64,000 nt of DNA from Candidatus Nitrosopumilus limneticus. Its GTDB lineage: Archaea; Thermoproteota; Nitrososphaeria; Nitrososphaerales; Nitrosopumilaceae. The translations under genes and the position numbers were made by a program. Location of the stretch: assembly GCA_022117465.1 (NCBI GenBank), contig JAHCGZ010000002.1:186001-250000 (forward strand), read 5' to 3'. The notes beneath the pieces are model-generated. The model ran no database searches, was not told where the DNA came from, and saw nothing but the letters and a program-made list of their open reading frames with translations. Shown piece after piece: positions 41,060 to 50,334 of the stretch (the first letter of the stretch is position 1; each line of letters opens with the position of its first letter).

Positions 41060-41242
41060 ATGCCAAAATTACTAGAAATGATAGGATTTGTACTTGTATC
41101 AATTATGATTTTAGGATTTGTTGGAGCATTAAACCCCTATATTGAAAATGGATTAACTCCACTCTTTTGGGGATGTGCAGGCGGAACTCTCATCATAATC
41201 TTGTATAGAAAAAGAAAAAGAAAACAAGCAGGGCTAGAATAG
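41060..41242 (+). CDS. Small membrane protein, 60 residues
   Basis: MPKLLEMIGFVLVSIMILGF, a loop with PYIENG, then LTPLFWGCAGGTLIIILYRK and a basic tail. The P-LF(W/Y)G-x-x-GG-x-x-x-I-I core is shared with the protein encoded on the opposite strand at 40783-41022, suggesting an old duplication or a pair that interacts. Confidence 0.5.
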   Translation: MPKLLEMIGFVLVSIMILGFVGALNPYIENGLTPLFWGCAGGTLIIILYRKRKRKQAGLE

Positions 41243-41329
41243 AAAGAATTTTACAAAAAATTACGAAATGATTTATTATTTATCAATCGACAGATCTATA
41301 AACAAGTATTTCAACAAATTAAATGAAGT

Positions 41330-41410
41330 ATGAAAGAACAAACAAGTCAATGGTGGATAGGTTTAGGTAAAGAATTAGAAGTAGATATTGAAACTTTAGA
41401 TGAACAATAG
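41330..41410 (+). CDS. Possible microprotein, 26 residues
   Basis: ATG at 41330 opens MKEQTSQWWIGLGKELEVDI then ETLDEQ and a stop. A CTATAAAC box (41296-41303) lies about 30 bases upstream. The composition (two Trp, acidic end) is protein-like, but the length gives weak support. It occupies part of the stretch between the small membrane protein and tRNA-Thr. Confidence 0.35.
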   Translation: MKEQTSQWWIGLGKELEVDIETLDEQ

Positions 41411-41447
41411 AAGAAAGTTGAAATAATTTTAAAAATATACAAAATAA

Positions 41448-41521
<74 letters not shown>

Positions 41522-41574
41522 ACGATTGAATAAATACATCAGAGTTAATAAAAAGCCTTTCTGACTTTGGGTAA

Positions 41575-42873
41575 TTGAAAAAAACAATTTCAGGGATTAG
41601 AGGAATATTTGGAGAAGATCTCAATCTAAAAGACATAATTGAGTTTTCTAATAATTTCTCATCTCTTATTAAATCACAAAAATGTGTAATTGGTAGAGAT
41701 ACAAGACCTTCAGGTAAAATTATTCAAGAAACAGTTAGTGGAGTTCTAATGAAAAATGGAATAGATGTTTTCGATTTAGGAATGGTACCAACTCCAGTAA
41801 TATTTAGAGAATCAAGAAAATATGGTGCAGGTATTGTGATTTCTTCATCACATAATCCTATAGAATGGAATGGAATAAAATTTATTTTAGATGGAAGAGG
41901 AATTAATGAAAAAGAACTTCCTCAAATAATAAATCATCAAGAAATTTTAAAATCAAAAATAGGTAAAATTAAAAAAATAGAATCAACATACATTGAAGAT
42001 GCAAAAAAAATTATAGGTAATATAGAAAATTTTCCTAAAATTGTAGTAGATATTGGAGGAGGAGCTGCAAAAGATTTTGCAGTTAATTTGTTAAAAAATA
42101 TTGGATGTGATGTTGAAGTCATAAATAAAGAACTTTCAGGTTGTTCAAGAGGCCCAGATCCTACGTCAGATGAATTAATACAATTAAAGGATATATCAAA
42201 TAACAAAGAAATTGGATTTGCATTTGATCTAGACGGAGATCGCTTAGTAGTTGTCATAAAAGGAAAAAAACAAGCTCCAGATGTAACATTAGGTTTAGGA
42301 ATTGCAAAATCATTAGAACTTGGATACAAAAAATTTGTCTTAAGTATAGACACAAGTATATCAATTGAAAAATTCATTAAAGAAAAAGGTGGAACGGTTC
42401 TGAGATCAAAAGTAGGGGAAGCAAATGTAATTGAAGAAATGTTAAAAAATGATTCTCAAGCTGGTGGAGAAGGAAGTAGTGCAGGATTTATTTTACCTGA
42501 ATTTAATTATTGTAGAGAAGGAATTCTTACAAGTGGTTTAATATCATCAATGCTAAAAAATTCAAAATTTTATGAAATTTTAAACTATATGAAAGATTAT
42601 TTTCAAATTAGAGAAAAAATAGAAATTAATTCAAATTATCATGACAGAATAATTGAAAATATAAAAAATGAGTTAACAAAAAAATATTCAGAAATAGACA
42701 CACGAGATGGAATTAAAGCAATCATAGATGAAAATTCATGGGTTTTAATTAGAAAATCAAATACGGAGGATATCATTAGGATTTCTGTAGAATCAAATAA
42801 TGAGGAGAAATGTAAAATGATAATTAATAATACTAAAAAAATGGTGCAAGAATATTATGACAAAATTAAGTGA
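41575..42873 (+). CDS. Phosphohexomutase (phosphoglucosamine/phosphomannomutase family)
   Basis: A 432-residue alpha-D-phosphohexomutase. Domains in order: N-terminal GIRGIFGEDL, phosphoserine loop VISSSHNPIEWNGIKF near residue 92, the metal loop FDLDGDRLVVV near 222, sugar-binding GGEGSSAGFILPEFNYCREG near 300, and C-terminal phosphate-binding RKSNTEDIIRISVES. It probably supplies GlcN-1-P or Man-1-P for surface glycans; the substrate cannot be fixed from sequence alone. It starts at a TTG and overlaps thiL by 17 bases. Confidence 0.87.
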   Translation: MKKTISGIRGIFGEDLNLKDIIEFSNNFSSLIKSQKCVIGRDTRPSGKIIQETVSGVLMKNGIDVFDLGMVPTPVIFRESRKYGAGIVISSSHNPIEWNGIKFILDGRGINEKELPQIINHQEILKSKIGKIKKIESTYIEDAKKIIGNIENFPKIVVDIGGGAAKDFAVNLLKNIGCDVEVINKELSGCSRGPDPTSDELIQLKDISNNKEIGFAFDLDGDRLVVVIKGKKQAPDVTLGLGIAKSLELGYKKFVLSIDTSISIEKFIKEKGGTVLRSKVGEANVIEEMLKNDSQAGGEGSSAGFILPEFNYCREGILTSGLISSMLKNSKFYEILNYMKDYFQIREKIEINSNYHDRIIENIKNELTKKYSEIDTRDGIKAIIDENSWVLIRKSNTEDIIRISVESNNEEKCKMIINNTKKMVQEYYDKIK

Positions 42874-43807
42874 AAATAAAATAATTAATATTTTTCAAAC
42901 AAAATTAAGAAATAAAAAATTTATTTCAGAGGATGTTGAAGTATTCTCTTTAGGTAAAATAAAAATTATATCTAAAACAGATACAATGGTACAAAGTACA
43001 GACATTCCACAAAAAATGAAATTATCTGAGGCTGCACGAAAAAGTGTTATTGCGTGTGTAAGTGATTTTGCATGTAAAGGGGTAAAACCCAAGTATGGAA
43101 TGATTTCAATAAATTTACCAAAATCTATTTCAAAAAAGGAAATAGAAAATATTGGAAACGGATTTAAAAAAGCATGTAAAGAAAATCAAATTTCAATAAT
43201 TGGCGGAGATACAAATGAAGGTAGAGAAGTGGTATTCAATGTTTGTATTTTTGGAAATTCAAACAAAATTGTTACTAGAAAAGGTTCTAACAAAGGCGAT
43301 TTAATATTCACTACAGGTCCATTTGGATATACATCTCTAGGTTTGAATATACTGTTGAGTAATAATAAAACAACAAATAATTTAATAAAAAAATCGGTTA
43401 AAGCATTTACAAGTCCGAAACCAAGACTAGATTATGGTTTAAAAAATAAAAAATATTTTACATCTGCAATGGATTCAAGTGATGGGCTATCAACTACTTT
43501 AAATGAAATGTCAAAACAAAGTAAAAAAAAATTTATTGTAAATAAAATACCTATAAATAAAAATTTAGAAACTTATTTGAAAAAACAAAAGATTAATTTG
43601 AATTCAGTAGTATTTCATGGTGGTGAAGAATACGAATTTGTATTTACAGTATCCCCAAAATATAAAAAAATAATAATTAAAAATGCAAAATTATTAAAAA
43701 CACCAATTATTGAAATTGGTTATGTGGCATTAGGGAAAAAAGTTTATTTAGAAAATAAAGGAGAAAAAACAATACTAAAAGATTTAGGATGGAAACATTT
43801 TAAATAA
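42857..43807 (+). CDS. thiL: Thiamine-monophosphate kinase
   Basis: A 316-residue ATP-dependent kinase making thiamine diphosphate. The family segments are present: VQSTDIPQKMKLSEAARKSV, IACVSDFACKGVKPKYGMIS (the ATP-binding arm), SIIGGDTNEGREVVFNV, FTTGPFGYTSLGL, SAMDSSDGLSTTLNEMS and VVFHGGEEYEFVF. The usual GDD-type metal motif near the start reads STDIP. It is coupled to the mutase upstream with no clear metabolic link. Confidence 0.87.
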   Translation: MTKLSENKIINIFQTKLRNKKFISEDVEVFSLGKIKIISKTDTMVQSTDIPQKMKLSEAARKSVIACVSDFACKGVKPKYGMISINLPKSISKKEIENIGNGFKKACKENQISIIGGDTNEGREVVFNVCIFGNSNKIVTRKGSNKGDLIFTTGPFGYTSLGLNILLSNNKTTNNLIKKSVKAFTSPKPRLDYGLKNKKYFTSAMDSSDGLSTTLNEMSKQSKKKFIVNKIPINKNLETYLKKQKINLNSVVFHGGEEYEFVFTVSPKYKKIIIKNAKLLKTPIIEIGYVALGKKVYLENKGEKTILKDLGWKHFK

Positions 43808-44131
43808 TTATTCACCATAAGAAAAATCTCTTTCAACATTATTGACAATATTCATAATAGATTCATCAGATAAAACAGAAACACATTCTTTCATCCACAA
43901 ATCATCAAGATATAGCAATCTTTTCCTATCATTTTCTAAAAGTTGATCAGGATTTGAAGTAGGATAAATGGTATGGATTTTGTATCCTTCGTTTGCAATT
44001 TCTTGGCATTTTTTTTCTAATGGTGACAAGATTAGATTATTAAGCGATGTAGTGGATTGTATTAGTACAGAGCCCAATAAAGCAACAGAAACCGCAATAA
44101 CAATTACTAATAGAATAATTGAAGCCACCAA
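43808..44131 (-). CDS. Membrane-anchored protein of unknown function, 107 residues
   Basis: One N-terminal hydrophobic helix (MVASIILLVIVIAVSVALLG) and a charged outer domain with two cysteines (KKCQEIANEGYKI and MKECVSVLSD) that could be paired. No family recognised. It starts at ATG 44131, and its stop abuts the thiL stop. Confidence 0.5.
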   Translation of the reverse strand: MVASIILLVIVIAVSVALLGSVLIQSTTSLNNLILSPLEKKCQEIANEGYKIHTIYPTSNPDQLLENDRKRLLYLDDLWMKECVSVLSDESIMNIVNNVERDFSYGE

Positions 44132-44213
44132 AAATATTCAGTAATTATAGTATATCAACAATAAAGAAAATTAATCCAAGTGACTAAATTGAAACGTTTT
44201 AATGAAATCAATG

Positions 44214-44222
44214 TTTTTTAAA
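44214..44222 (+). promoter_or_regulatory. Box A promoter of rps11
   Basis: TTTTTTAAA centred 26 bases before the TTG start of rps11; identical to the nop5 element. Confidence 0.5.
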
Positions 44223-44243
44223 CCCTTTAAGATTTGGTAAGCA

Positions 44244-44720
44244 TTGTCAGAAATTGAGGCCCAAGTAGAAGCACCAGTTAAAACGACTGAGGCAGTAGTT
44301 GATACAAAGGATCAACCACAAACCAAAAAAGAAGGTCCAGAAAAATGGGGAATTGCTCACATTTTCAGCAGTTTTAATAATACAATTATTCACATGACAG
44401 ATTTAACAGGTGCTGAGACAGTTGCCATTAGTTCTGGTGGAGTTCATGTTAATGCAGATAGATACGAATCATCACCATTTGCTGCAATGAAAGCTGCAAA
44501 TGCAGTTAATGAAGCTACAAGAACTAAAGGATTTACAGGATTTCATATCAGAGTTCGTGCAGTAGGAGGAGTTGGTTCAAGAGTTCCAGGTCCTGGTGCA
44601 CAAGCAGCCATCAGAGCATTAGCAAGAGGCGGGTTTAAAATTGGAAGAATTGACGATGTAACACCAATTCCTCATGACACCACCAGAAAGAAAGGTGGAA
44701 AAAGAGGAAGAAGAGTTTAG
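44244..44720 (+). CDS. rps11: 30S ribosomal protein S11
   Basis: A 158-residue universal small-subunit protein that lines the mRNA exit platform. The core begins at [20 protein letters not shown] and includes [40 protein letters not shown] and the C-terminal [19 protein letters not shown]. About 30 N-terminal residues (Glu/Thr/Lys-rich) precede the core. It starts at a TTG with a strong promoter element and stands alone, away from the usual S13-S4-S11 cluster. Confidence 0.95.
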   Translation: MSEIEAQVEAPVKTTEAVVDTKDQPQTKKEGPEKWGIAHIFSSFNNTIIHMTDLTGAETVAISSGGVHVNADRYESSPFAAMKAANAVNEATRTKGFTGFHIRVRAVGGVGSRVPGPGAQAAIRALARGGFKIGRIDDVTPIPHDTTRKKGGKRGRRV

Positions 44721-45028
44721 TTAACAGACTTTACTTTAACATTACAACCACGAGCAATAAAATAATCACTCATAAATTTAGTAAATTTACCTGCTTCATC
44801 ATTAAATTGATATTTTACTAGAATATCTGAAAATTTTTCAGATATACTTGTTTGAAAATTAGATTTAAATTCTAATTTAAAAAATGTCCAACCAAATTTT
44901 GAAGAAGGTTGACTAAGTGAGTAACTTGCATAGCAGTTCAAAAGACTTTCCATATGAGAAAGATTTTTTTTTATACAAAGTAAATCATCAAGATAGTTTT
45001 TGGTTCCAATTTCTAAAGTAATATTCAT
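44717..45028 (-). CDS. Protein of unknown function in the rtcB operon, 103 residues
   Basis: A soluble protein of mixed helices, [20 protein letters not shown], with [20 protein letters not shown] and a basic end [12 protein letters not shown]. No family recognised. It is the last of three overlapping genes (rtcB, PDCD5-like, this), each overlapping by 4 bases, so a role linked to RNA ligation or translation is possible but not shown. Confidence 0.5.
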   Translation of the reverse strand: MNITLEIGTKNYLDDLLCIKKNLSHMESLLNCYASYSLSQPSSKFGWTFFKLEFKSNFQTSISEKFSDILVKYQFNDEAGKFTKFMSDYFIARGCNVKVKSVN

Positions 45029-45435
45029 TCCACATCATCATCGGATTTGTTCGTAAGTTTATCAGTTAACGAAACAAATTTTCCATCTTGTTGAATGTTA
45101 ATTTTTGTATCCATTCTTACACTTAATCCAATTGAACGAAACAATGCTAATAATTTACCACCATCAAGAATTTCAGTAATTTCACCAGTTTTAATCAATT
45201 CATATAATTTATCAATAATCATTTTAGTTTCATTTGGGAATTGAGATTCAGCATTTGTTAAAACCTCTAATCCTCTAAATCCCAATTGTTTTATCAATGC
45301 ATCTCTAGGATTGATAATTTTTTCCTCAGGTGACTTTGGGTTTTTGTCCATAGTATCTCGAAAAGAAATATTTTTTTGCATTTCAGCTAAACGTTTAGAT
45401 TGTAATCTTTGAAGTTCAGAATCGTCGTCGCTCAA
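45025..45435 (-). CDS. PDCD5-like nucleic-acid-binding protein
   Basis: A 136-residue protein. The start SDDDSELQRLQSKRLAEMQK matches the acidic-then-helical N-terminus of PDCD5, and the later ALIKQLGFRGLEVLTNAESQ, TKMIIDKLYELIKTGEITEI and RMDTKINIQQDGKFVSLTDK follow the three-helix core (terminal TxIxxxRK region here reads TKINIQQDGK). Archaeal members bind DNA and associate with the chaperonin or ribosome. Overlaps rtcB by 4 bases. Confidence 0.6.
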   Translation of the reverse strand: MSDDDSELQRLQSKRLAEMQKNISFRDTMDKNPKSPEEKIINPRDALIKQLGFRGLEVLTNAESQFPNETKMIIDKLYELIKTGEITEILDGGKLLALFRSIGLSVRMDTKINIQQDGKFVSLTDKLTNKSDDDVE

Positions 45436-46880
45436 CCTTTAATCACTCCTATAGGTACTAATTTTGCAACTTTAGTAGCAATTCCCAGATTATGTGAAAC
45501 ATTAACTACAGAATCAACATCTTTGTAAGCCTCAGGGGTTTCTTCCACAACTCCATCTCGTGTTAATGATTTGATAAAAATACCCTTATCATTAAGAGAT
45601 TTTTTTACACTATCCTCAGTAAAATTTCTTCGAGCCTGTGATCTAGACATGGTTCTTCCTGCACCATGAGCAGTGGAACCAAAACTCAAGTTCATAGAAT
45701 TAGGTTTTCCAAGTAAAATCCAACTTGATGTTCCCATAGAACCAGGAACTAAAACAGGTTGACCAAGATCACGATATTTAGAGGGAATTTCACTTCGATT
45801 TGAAGGGAACGCTCTTGTTGCACCTTTTCTATGAACAACTAATTTTCTTTCCTCTCCATTAACTTTGTGTTTTTCCACTTTAGCAATATTATGTGCAACA
45901 TCATAAACTAATTTCATATCTAGATCAGATTCTGTTTGATTAAATACACGTTCAAATGATTTTCTAGTCCAATGAGAAATCATTTGTCTATTACTCCATG
46001 CAAAATTTAATGCAGCAAACATTGCTTTTCTATAAGACTCACCCTCTTCAGAATTATTTGGAACACAAGCAAGTTCTCTATCAGGTAGATTAATGTTATA
46101 TTTTTCCATAGATTGTTCTGCAACTCGAAGATAATCACTACAAACTTGATGACCAAATCCTCTAGATCCACAATGAATTAAAACTGTAATTGTACCTTCT
46201 TTAATTCCCATTCTACTTGCTGCCTCTTCATCATGTATTTCTTGTACTTTTTGAATTTCAAGAAAATGATTTCCAGAACCAAGACTGCCTAGTTGAGGAG
46301 CTCCTCTTTTTCTTGCTTTATCAGAAACCTTGTTAGGATCTGCATTTGGTATTTTACCATTTTCTTCACAAACGTCAGAATCATGAGATGAACCATAACC
46401 GTGTTCAATAGCCCAATTAACACCGTTTACTAAAACTTCATCAAGTTCTGAATTTGTTAAACGAACTGCACCTTTAGAACCAACTCCAGAAGGAATAGAA
46501 CTGAATAAATCATTGACAAGTTCCTTTAATTTTAAACGAACTGTTTGTTCAGTTAGATTTGAACGTAGTAATCTTACTCCACAATTAATATCATATCCAA
46601 CACCACCAGGACTAATCATTCCTTCTTCAGCATCCATAGCTGCAACTCCACCAACTGGAAATCCATATCCCTCATGACCATCAGGTAAAACAACGCTATG
46701 GCTAACAATTCCAGGAATTGAAGCAACATTTCGGGCCTGCATGATAGTCCTGTCAGATAACATTTTTTGAAGCAATGCATCATCAGCATAAATTCTAACA
46801 GGAACTTTCATTCCAAAATTTGAATCGGCGTCAATTTGATATTGATTTTCTCCAATTTTTTTTGGAATAGATGAAGACAT
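45432..46880 (-). CDS. rtcB: RNA ligase RtcB (tRNA-splicing ligase)
   Basis: A 482-residue GTP- and Mn-dependent ligase joining 2-prime,3-prime-cyclic phosphate and 5-prime-OH ends in tRNA splicing and RNA repair. Motifs: SPGGVGYDINCGVRLLRSNL near residue 92 with the metal cysteine, RGAPQLGSLGSGNHFLEIQ, LIHCGSRGFGHQVCSDYL, VYDVAHNIAKVEKHKV and the guanylylated-His region AHGAGRTMSRSQARRNF. No intein interrupts it. Archease, its usual activator, is not adjacent. Confidence 0.95.
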   Translation of the reverse strand: MSSSIPKKIGENQYQIDADSNFGMKVPVRIYADDALLQKMLSDRTIMQARNVASIPGIVSHSVVLPDGHEGYGFPVGGVAAMDAEEGMISPGGVGYDINCGVRLLRSNLTEQTVRLKLKELVNDLFSSIPSGVGSKGAVRLTNSELDEVLVNGVNWAIEHGYGSSHDSDVCEENGKIPNADPNKVSDKARKRGAPQLGSLGSGNHFLEIQKVQEIHDEEAASRMGIKEGTITVLIHCGSRGFGHQVCSDYLRVAEQSMEKYNINLPDRELACVPNNSEEGESYRKAMFAALNFAWSNRQMISHWTRKSFERVFNQTESDLDMKLVYDVAHNIAKVEKHKVNGEERKLVVHRKGATRAFPSNRSEIPSKYRDLGQPVLVPGSMGTSSWILLGKPNSMNLSFGSTAHGAGRTMSRSQARRNFTEDSVKKSLNDKGIFIKSLTRDGVVEETPEAYKDVDSVVNVSHNLGIATKVAKLVPIGVIKG

Positions 46881-46969
46881 TAGTATCGGTAAAATTTTCT
46901 TTCAATCCAATTTAAATCATCATAAGTTTATTAAGAATATTTTAAATCAACAAGAATTCAAATTAAAGT

Positions 46970-47125
46970 ATGTTAGAAAAAGCAATAATTACAGAAAAAG
47001 CAAATCAATTACTTGCAGAATTAAGAGCAAATCCAGACTGGGCAATTGATGAGAAAAATTTCAAACAAGGTTATTTGAAAGCATTAGAATGGGTACTATC
47101 AGATACAGGAATTAAACAAAAATAA
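46970..47125 (+). CDS. Small protein of unknown function, 51 residues
   Basis: ATG at 46970 opens MLEKAIITEKANQLLAELRA, then NPDWAIDEKNFKQGYLKALE and WVLSDTGIKQK. It is helical, with a conserved-looking core of Trp, Tyr and Leu. The composition and the fit within the rtcB-purB gap support a real gene; no family recognised. Confidence 0.5.
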   Translation: MLEKAIITEKANQLLAELRANPDWAIDEKNFKQGYLKALEWVLSDTGIKQK

Positions 47126-47231
47126 CTTTAAAAATTTTAGTTGAAATTCTGTGAATTTGGTTAATCGTATAATGATCGCAAAAATAGATAGAAAAACAAG
47201 TAGATTTATTTTCTAACATACAATTATCAAA

Positions 47232-48596
47232 ATGTTGGCAATTTTACCTATCGATAGTGGTCGTTATGGCACCAAAGAAATGATGGAAATTTTCAGTGAA
47301 CAAAAGAAAATTAATTATCAATTAGAAATTGAAGGAGCTGCTGCAATAGCCCAAAGTGAAATAGGAATAATTTCAAAAAGCGTAGGAAAAGAAATCTACA
47401 AAACTGCAATGTCAGGAAAAATTACTGCAAAGAGAATTAAACAATTGGAAGCAAAAAGTGACCACGATACAGCTGCATTAGTAGAATCTCTTAGTGAAAA
47501 ATGCTCTAAAAATGCAAGACCTTGGATACATTATGGACTTACAAGTAATGATTTAGTTGATACAAGTAATTCTATGCAAATGAGAGATGCGTTAGAAATT
47601 ATTGAACCTAAGGTTGCAAAAATTGCATCAATTCTTGCAAAAAAATCTGTAAAATATGCAAAAATACCAGCAGTAGGTAGAACTCATGGACAACATGCTA
47701 GCATTATTTCATTTGGATTAAAATTTGCAAATTGGGCTGCAGAAATGGCAAAACACATTGAACGTATTGAAGAAATTAAAAAGAGAATTTTAATTTGTAA
47801 AACATTAGGAGTTGTAGGAACAGGTTCTCTAATGGGTTTAAAATCACTTGAGGTACAACAAAGAGCTGCAAAGAGATTAAAATTATTCCCAGCAGAAGTT
47901 ACAACACAAGTTGTTCCTAGAGAAAGATATGCTGAATATGTATTTGAATTGGCATTAATTGGTGCAACATTAGAAAAAATTTCAATAGAAATTAGAAATT
48001 TGCAAAGGACAGAGATAGGGGAAGTAGCAGAACAATTCAAAATAGGTCAAATGGGAAGTAGTGCCGTTCCGGTTAAAAGAAATCCAATAAAGAGTGAACG
48101 AGTATCATCATTATCAAAATTAGTAAGAAGTCAAGTTGCATTATCTTTTGAAAATATTCCATTATGGCATGAACGTGATCTTTCAAATTCAGCTAATGAA
48201 AGATTCATGATTCCTACTGTATCCATCTTAGTTGATGAAATGTTAGAAACCATGACTAAAATTATTTTAAATTTGATGGTAAATGAAAAACGAATTGTAG
48301 ACAATCTAGACATTACAAAAGGACAAATTTTTGCAGAATTTGTTTTAGAAGCACTAATCAAAAAAGGTATTCCAAGATTTGTAGCATATAGAGACGTGCA
48401 AAGAGTTGCATTTGAGGCAAATGATAAAGGAATGTCATACAAAGATGCAATTAAAAAAGATAAAGCATTCTCATCAAAATTAACAAATAATGAAATTGAT
48501 GCAATTTTTTTACCAGAAAAACATCTTGGAGCATCACCAAAGATCATTAGTAATGTAGAAAAATCAGTTTACAACACAGTAAAAAAATTCATCTAG
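47232..48596 (+). CDS. purB: Adenylosuccinate lyase
   Basis: A 454-residue fumarase-superfamily enzyme acting twice in purine synthesis (SAICAR and adenylosuccinate cleavage). It has WIHYGLTSNDLVDTSNSMQM, GRTHGQHASIISFGLKFANW near residue 154 (the catalytic His), and the signature GSSAVPVKRNPIKSERVSSL. TTTATTT lies about 24 bases before the ATG. It overlaps the convergent asparagine-synthase-like gene by 8 bases. Confidence 0.94.
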   Translation: MLAILPIDSGRYGTKEMMEIFSEQKKINYQLEIEGAAAIAQSEIGIISKSVGKEIYKTAMSGKITAKRIKQLEAKSDHDTAALVESLSEKCSKNARPWIHYGLTSNDLVDTSNSMQMRDALEIIEPKVAKIASILAKKSVKYAKIPAVGRTHGQHASIISFGLKFANWAAEMAKHIERIEEIKKRILICKTLGVVGTGSLMGLKSLEVQQRAAKRLKLFPAEVTTQVVPRERYAEYVFELALIGATLEKISIEIRNLQRTEIGEVAEQFKIGQMGSSAVPVKRNPIKSERVSSLSKLVRSQVALSFENIPLWHERDLSNSANERFMIPTVSILVDEMLETMTKIILNLMVNEKRIVDNLDITKGQIFAEFVLEALIKKGIPRFVAYRDVQRVAFEANDKGMSYKDAIKKDKAFSSKLTNNEIDAIFLPEKHLGASPKIISNVEKSVYNTVKKFI

Positions 48597-49344
48597 TTTT
48601 TAGTAGAAATTTATGAATTTTGGAACCATATTGTAATGCTTTTTTTCTTTTAGTACAGGAAATTTTTGGAACACCAATATCATTAGCTAATTTACGTATG
48701 ATATGTTTACGATATAGATCATCAGAACTATGAATTTTTTCAGAAATAGGAATAGTTTTTGCATATTTAATAAATCCAACAGATAATAGAGGTTGGAGAA
48801 TTTTTACATCAAACTCTGAAGCAATAACATTAACAGCTTTCATCATTTCTAATTCATTTTGTAATTTTGAATCAATTACTTCGTTAATTTTACTTTGACC
48901 TCCGATAAAGGCTTCACGATATGCGTTGTATCCGCAAAACAATTCATCAATACCATTACCAGTAATCACAATATCAATATTCAAACTTTTTGCAAGTTTT
49001 GAAACGTAATAGAAAGCAATACAATTTTCATTCCAAGATAAATTATTAGTTGCAATTACTTTATGAATATTAGAAGTAATTTTTGGAAATGATTCAGGAT
49101 CAATTTCTAAAATATGGTGGGAATAATTCAATTGTTCATTAACTTCTTTAGAAAATATAATATCATGAGATTCAGAAAAACCAATAGTCAATAGAACAAT
49201 ATCAAAACCCATATCTGTACAGATTTTTGAAATTAATGTACTGTCAACACCACCAGAAAAAGCAACACCTATTTTCTTTTTTGGAACTACATAAGAAATA
49301 GAATTTTTTATGTTTTCTAGCAATGTTTGATTAATTAAATCCAT
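48589..49344 (-). CDS. Asparagine-synthase-like PP-loop protein without glutaminase domain
   Basis: A 251-residue protein equal to the C-terminal synthetase half of AsnB: the PP-loop GVAFSGGVDSTLISK near residue 25, an ITGNGIDELFCGYNAYREAF segment, and a helical end with KIHSSDDLYRKHIIRKLAND. It lacks the N-terminal Ntn glutaminase that most AsnB enzymes need, so ammonia or an unknown nitrogen donor is the possible source. In an ammonia-using organism this would make sense, but the substrate is unknown. It starts at an ATG with no clear partner gene. Confidence 0.75.
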   Translation of the reverse strand: MDLINQTLLENIKNSISYVVPKKKIGVAFSGGVDSTLISKICTDMGFDIVLLTIGFSESHDIIFSKEVNEQLNYSHHILEIDPESFPKITSNIHKVIATNNLSWNENCIAFYYVSKLAKSLNIDIVITGNGIDELFCGYNAYREAFIGGQSKINEVIDSKLQNELEMMKAVNVIASEFDVKILQPLLSVGFIKYAKTIPISEKIHSSDDLYRKHIIRKLANDIGVPKISCTKRKKALQYGSKIHKFLLKTR

Positions 49345-49453
49345 ATGCTTACACTATATGATAGAATTAATTTTACATATATTTCCATAAATCATGATTA
49401 GATAAGGAAAATATCATAAACATCATAATAATGAAACATTTTACTGAGAAATA

Positions 49454-49951
49454 ATGGAGCCTGGAGATATTTTTAAAAAAAGGAATTTATCAAAAGTGAA
49501 TTTTGAGTATGAAGAATTAATTGGAAGAAATTTGTCAAATACTAATTTAACAGAAGTGAATTTAAGAGATAGAGATATTCATAATGCAGATTTTAGTGGA
49601 GCGGATTTAAGTGGAGCGGATTTAACTAATACAATTTTATTTAATGTCAAACTAAGAGGAGCAAATTTACAAAATGCAAAACTTGTAAATGCAAAATTAT
49701 GGGATACTGACATGTATGGTGTTAATCTCACAAATGTAAATATTAGTGGAGCGGATTTATTTTATGCGGATTTAAGAAATGCGGATTTAAGAAATACAAA
49801 TCTAAGCAGTGTAAATTTGAGACATACAAATTTTGATGGTGCCATTTTTACATCAGTAGATTTTACAAATGCAAATTATGACTTGGATACATTATCTACT
49901 ATTTCAAAGGATATTAAATTAATTTTGCAAATGCAAGGTAAACTTTGGTAA
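49454..49951 (+). CDS. Pentapeptide-repeat protein
   Basis: A 165-residue protein with about 19 turns of A(D/N)LXX repeats, for example NADFSGADLSGADLTNT and ADLRNADLRNTNLSSVNLRH, from residue 25 to 145. This folds into a right-handed quadrilateral helix. Some relatives mimic DNA and bind topoisomerases, but most have no known role. It starts at an ATG and is followed by the pterin dehydratase gene after 40 bases. Confidence 0.85.
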   Translation: MEPGDIFKKRNLSKVNFEYEELIGRNLSNTNLTEVNLRDRDIHNADFSGADLSGADLTNTILFNVKLRGANLQNAKLVNAKLWDTDMYGVNLTNVNISGADLFYADLRNADLRNTNLSSVNLRHTNFDGAIFTSVDFTNANYDLDTLSTISKDIKLILQMQGKLW

Positions 49952-49991
49952 AATTATCAATCTTTTAATCTAACAATATGAATTAATTAAT

Positions 49992-50270
49992 ATGATAAAA
50001 TTATCAGATTCAACCATAAATGAAGAACTAAAAAAATTATCGGGATGGAGTATAAAAAATAATAAATTATACAAAGAATTTCAATTTGATAATTTCAATC
50101 AAGCATTTGGATTTATGACTAGAGCTGCCATGGAAATTGAAAAAATGAATCATCATCCGGAATGGTTTAATGTTTACAATAGAATTACAGTAGAATTAAC
50201 AACACATGATGCAGGAGGTATTACAAATAATGATGTAACACTTGCCAAAATTTTAAATTCCTTAATCTAA
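49992..50270 (+). CDS. Pterin-4a-carbinolamine dehydratase
   Basis: A 92-residue PCD/DCoH protein: [20 protein letters not shown], the [10 protein letters not shown]-type region reading [20 protein letters not shown], and [17 protein letters not shown]. The two active-site His in MNHHPEW and the later His in TTHDAGG are present. It dehydrates 4a-hydroxytetrahydropterins. Its neighbour downstream is a PTPS-domain protein, suggesting a pterin pathway in this region; the actual pterin is unknown. CTTTTAATC lies about 25 bases upstream. Confidence 0.88.
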   Translation: MIKLSDSTINEELKKLSGWSIKNNKLYKEFQFDNFNQAFGFMTRAAMEIEKMNHHPEWFNVYNRITVELTTHDAGGITNNDVTLAKILNSLI

Positions 50271-50334
50271 ATAAAACAATTTTCAGGCATGTCATTACAG
50301 AATTTATATTATATCCATACTCAAATAATGTCAC

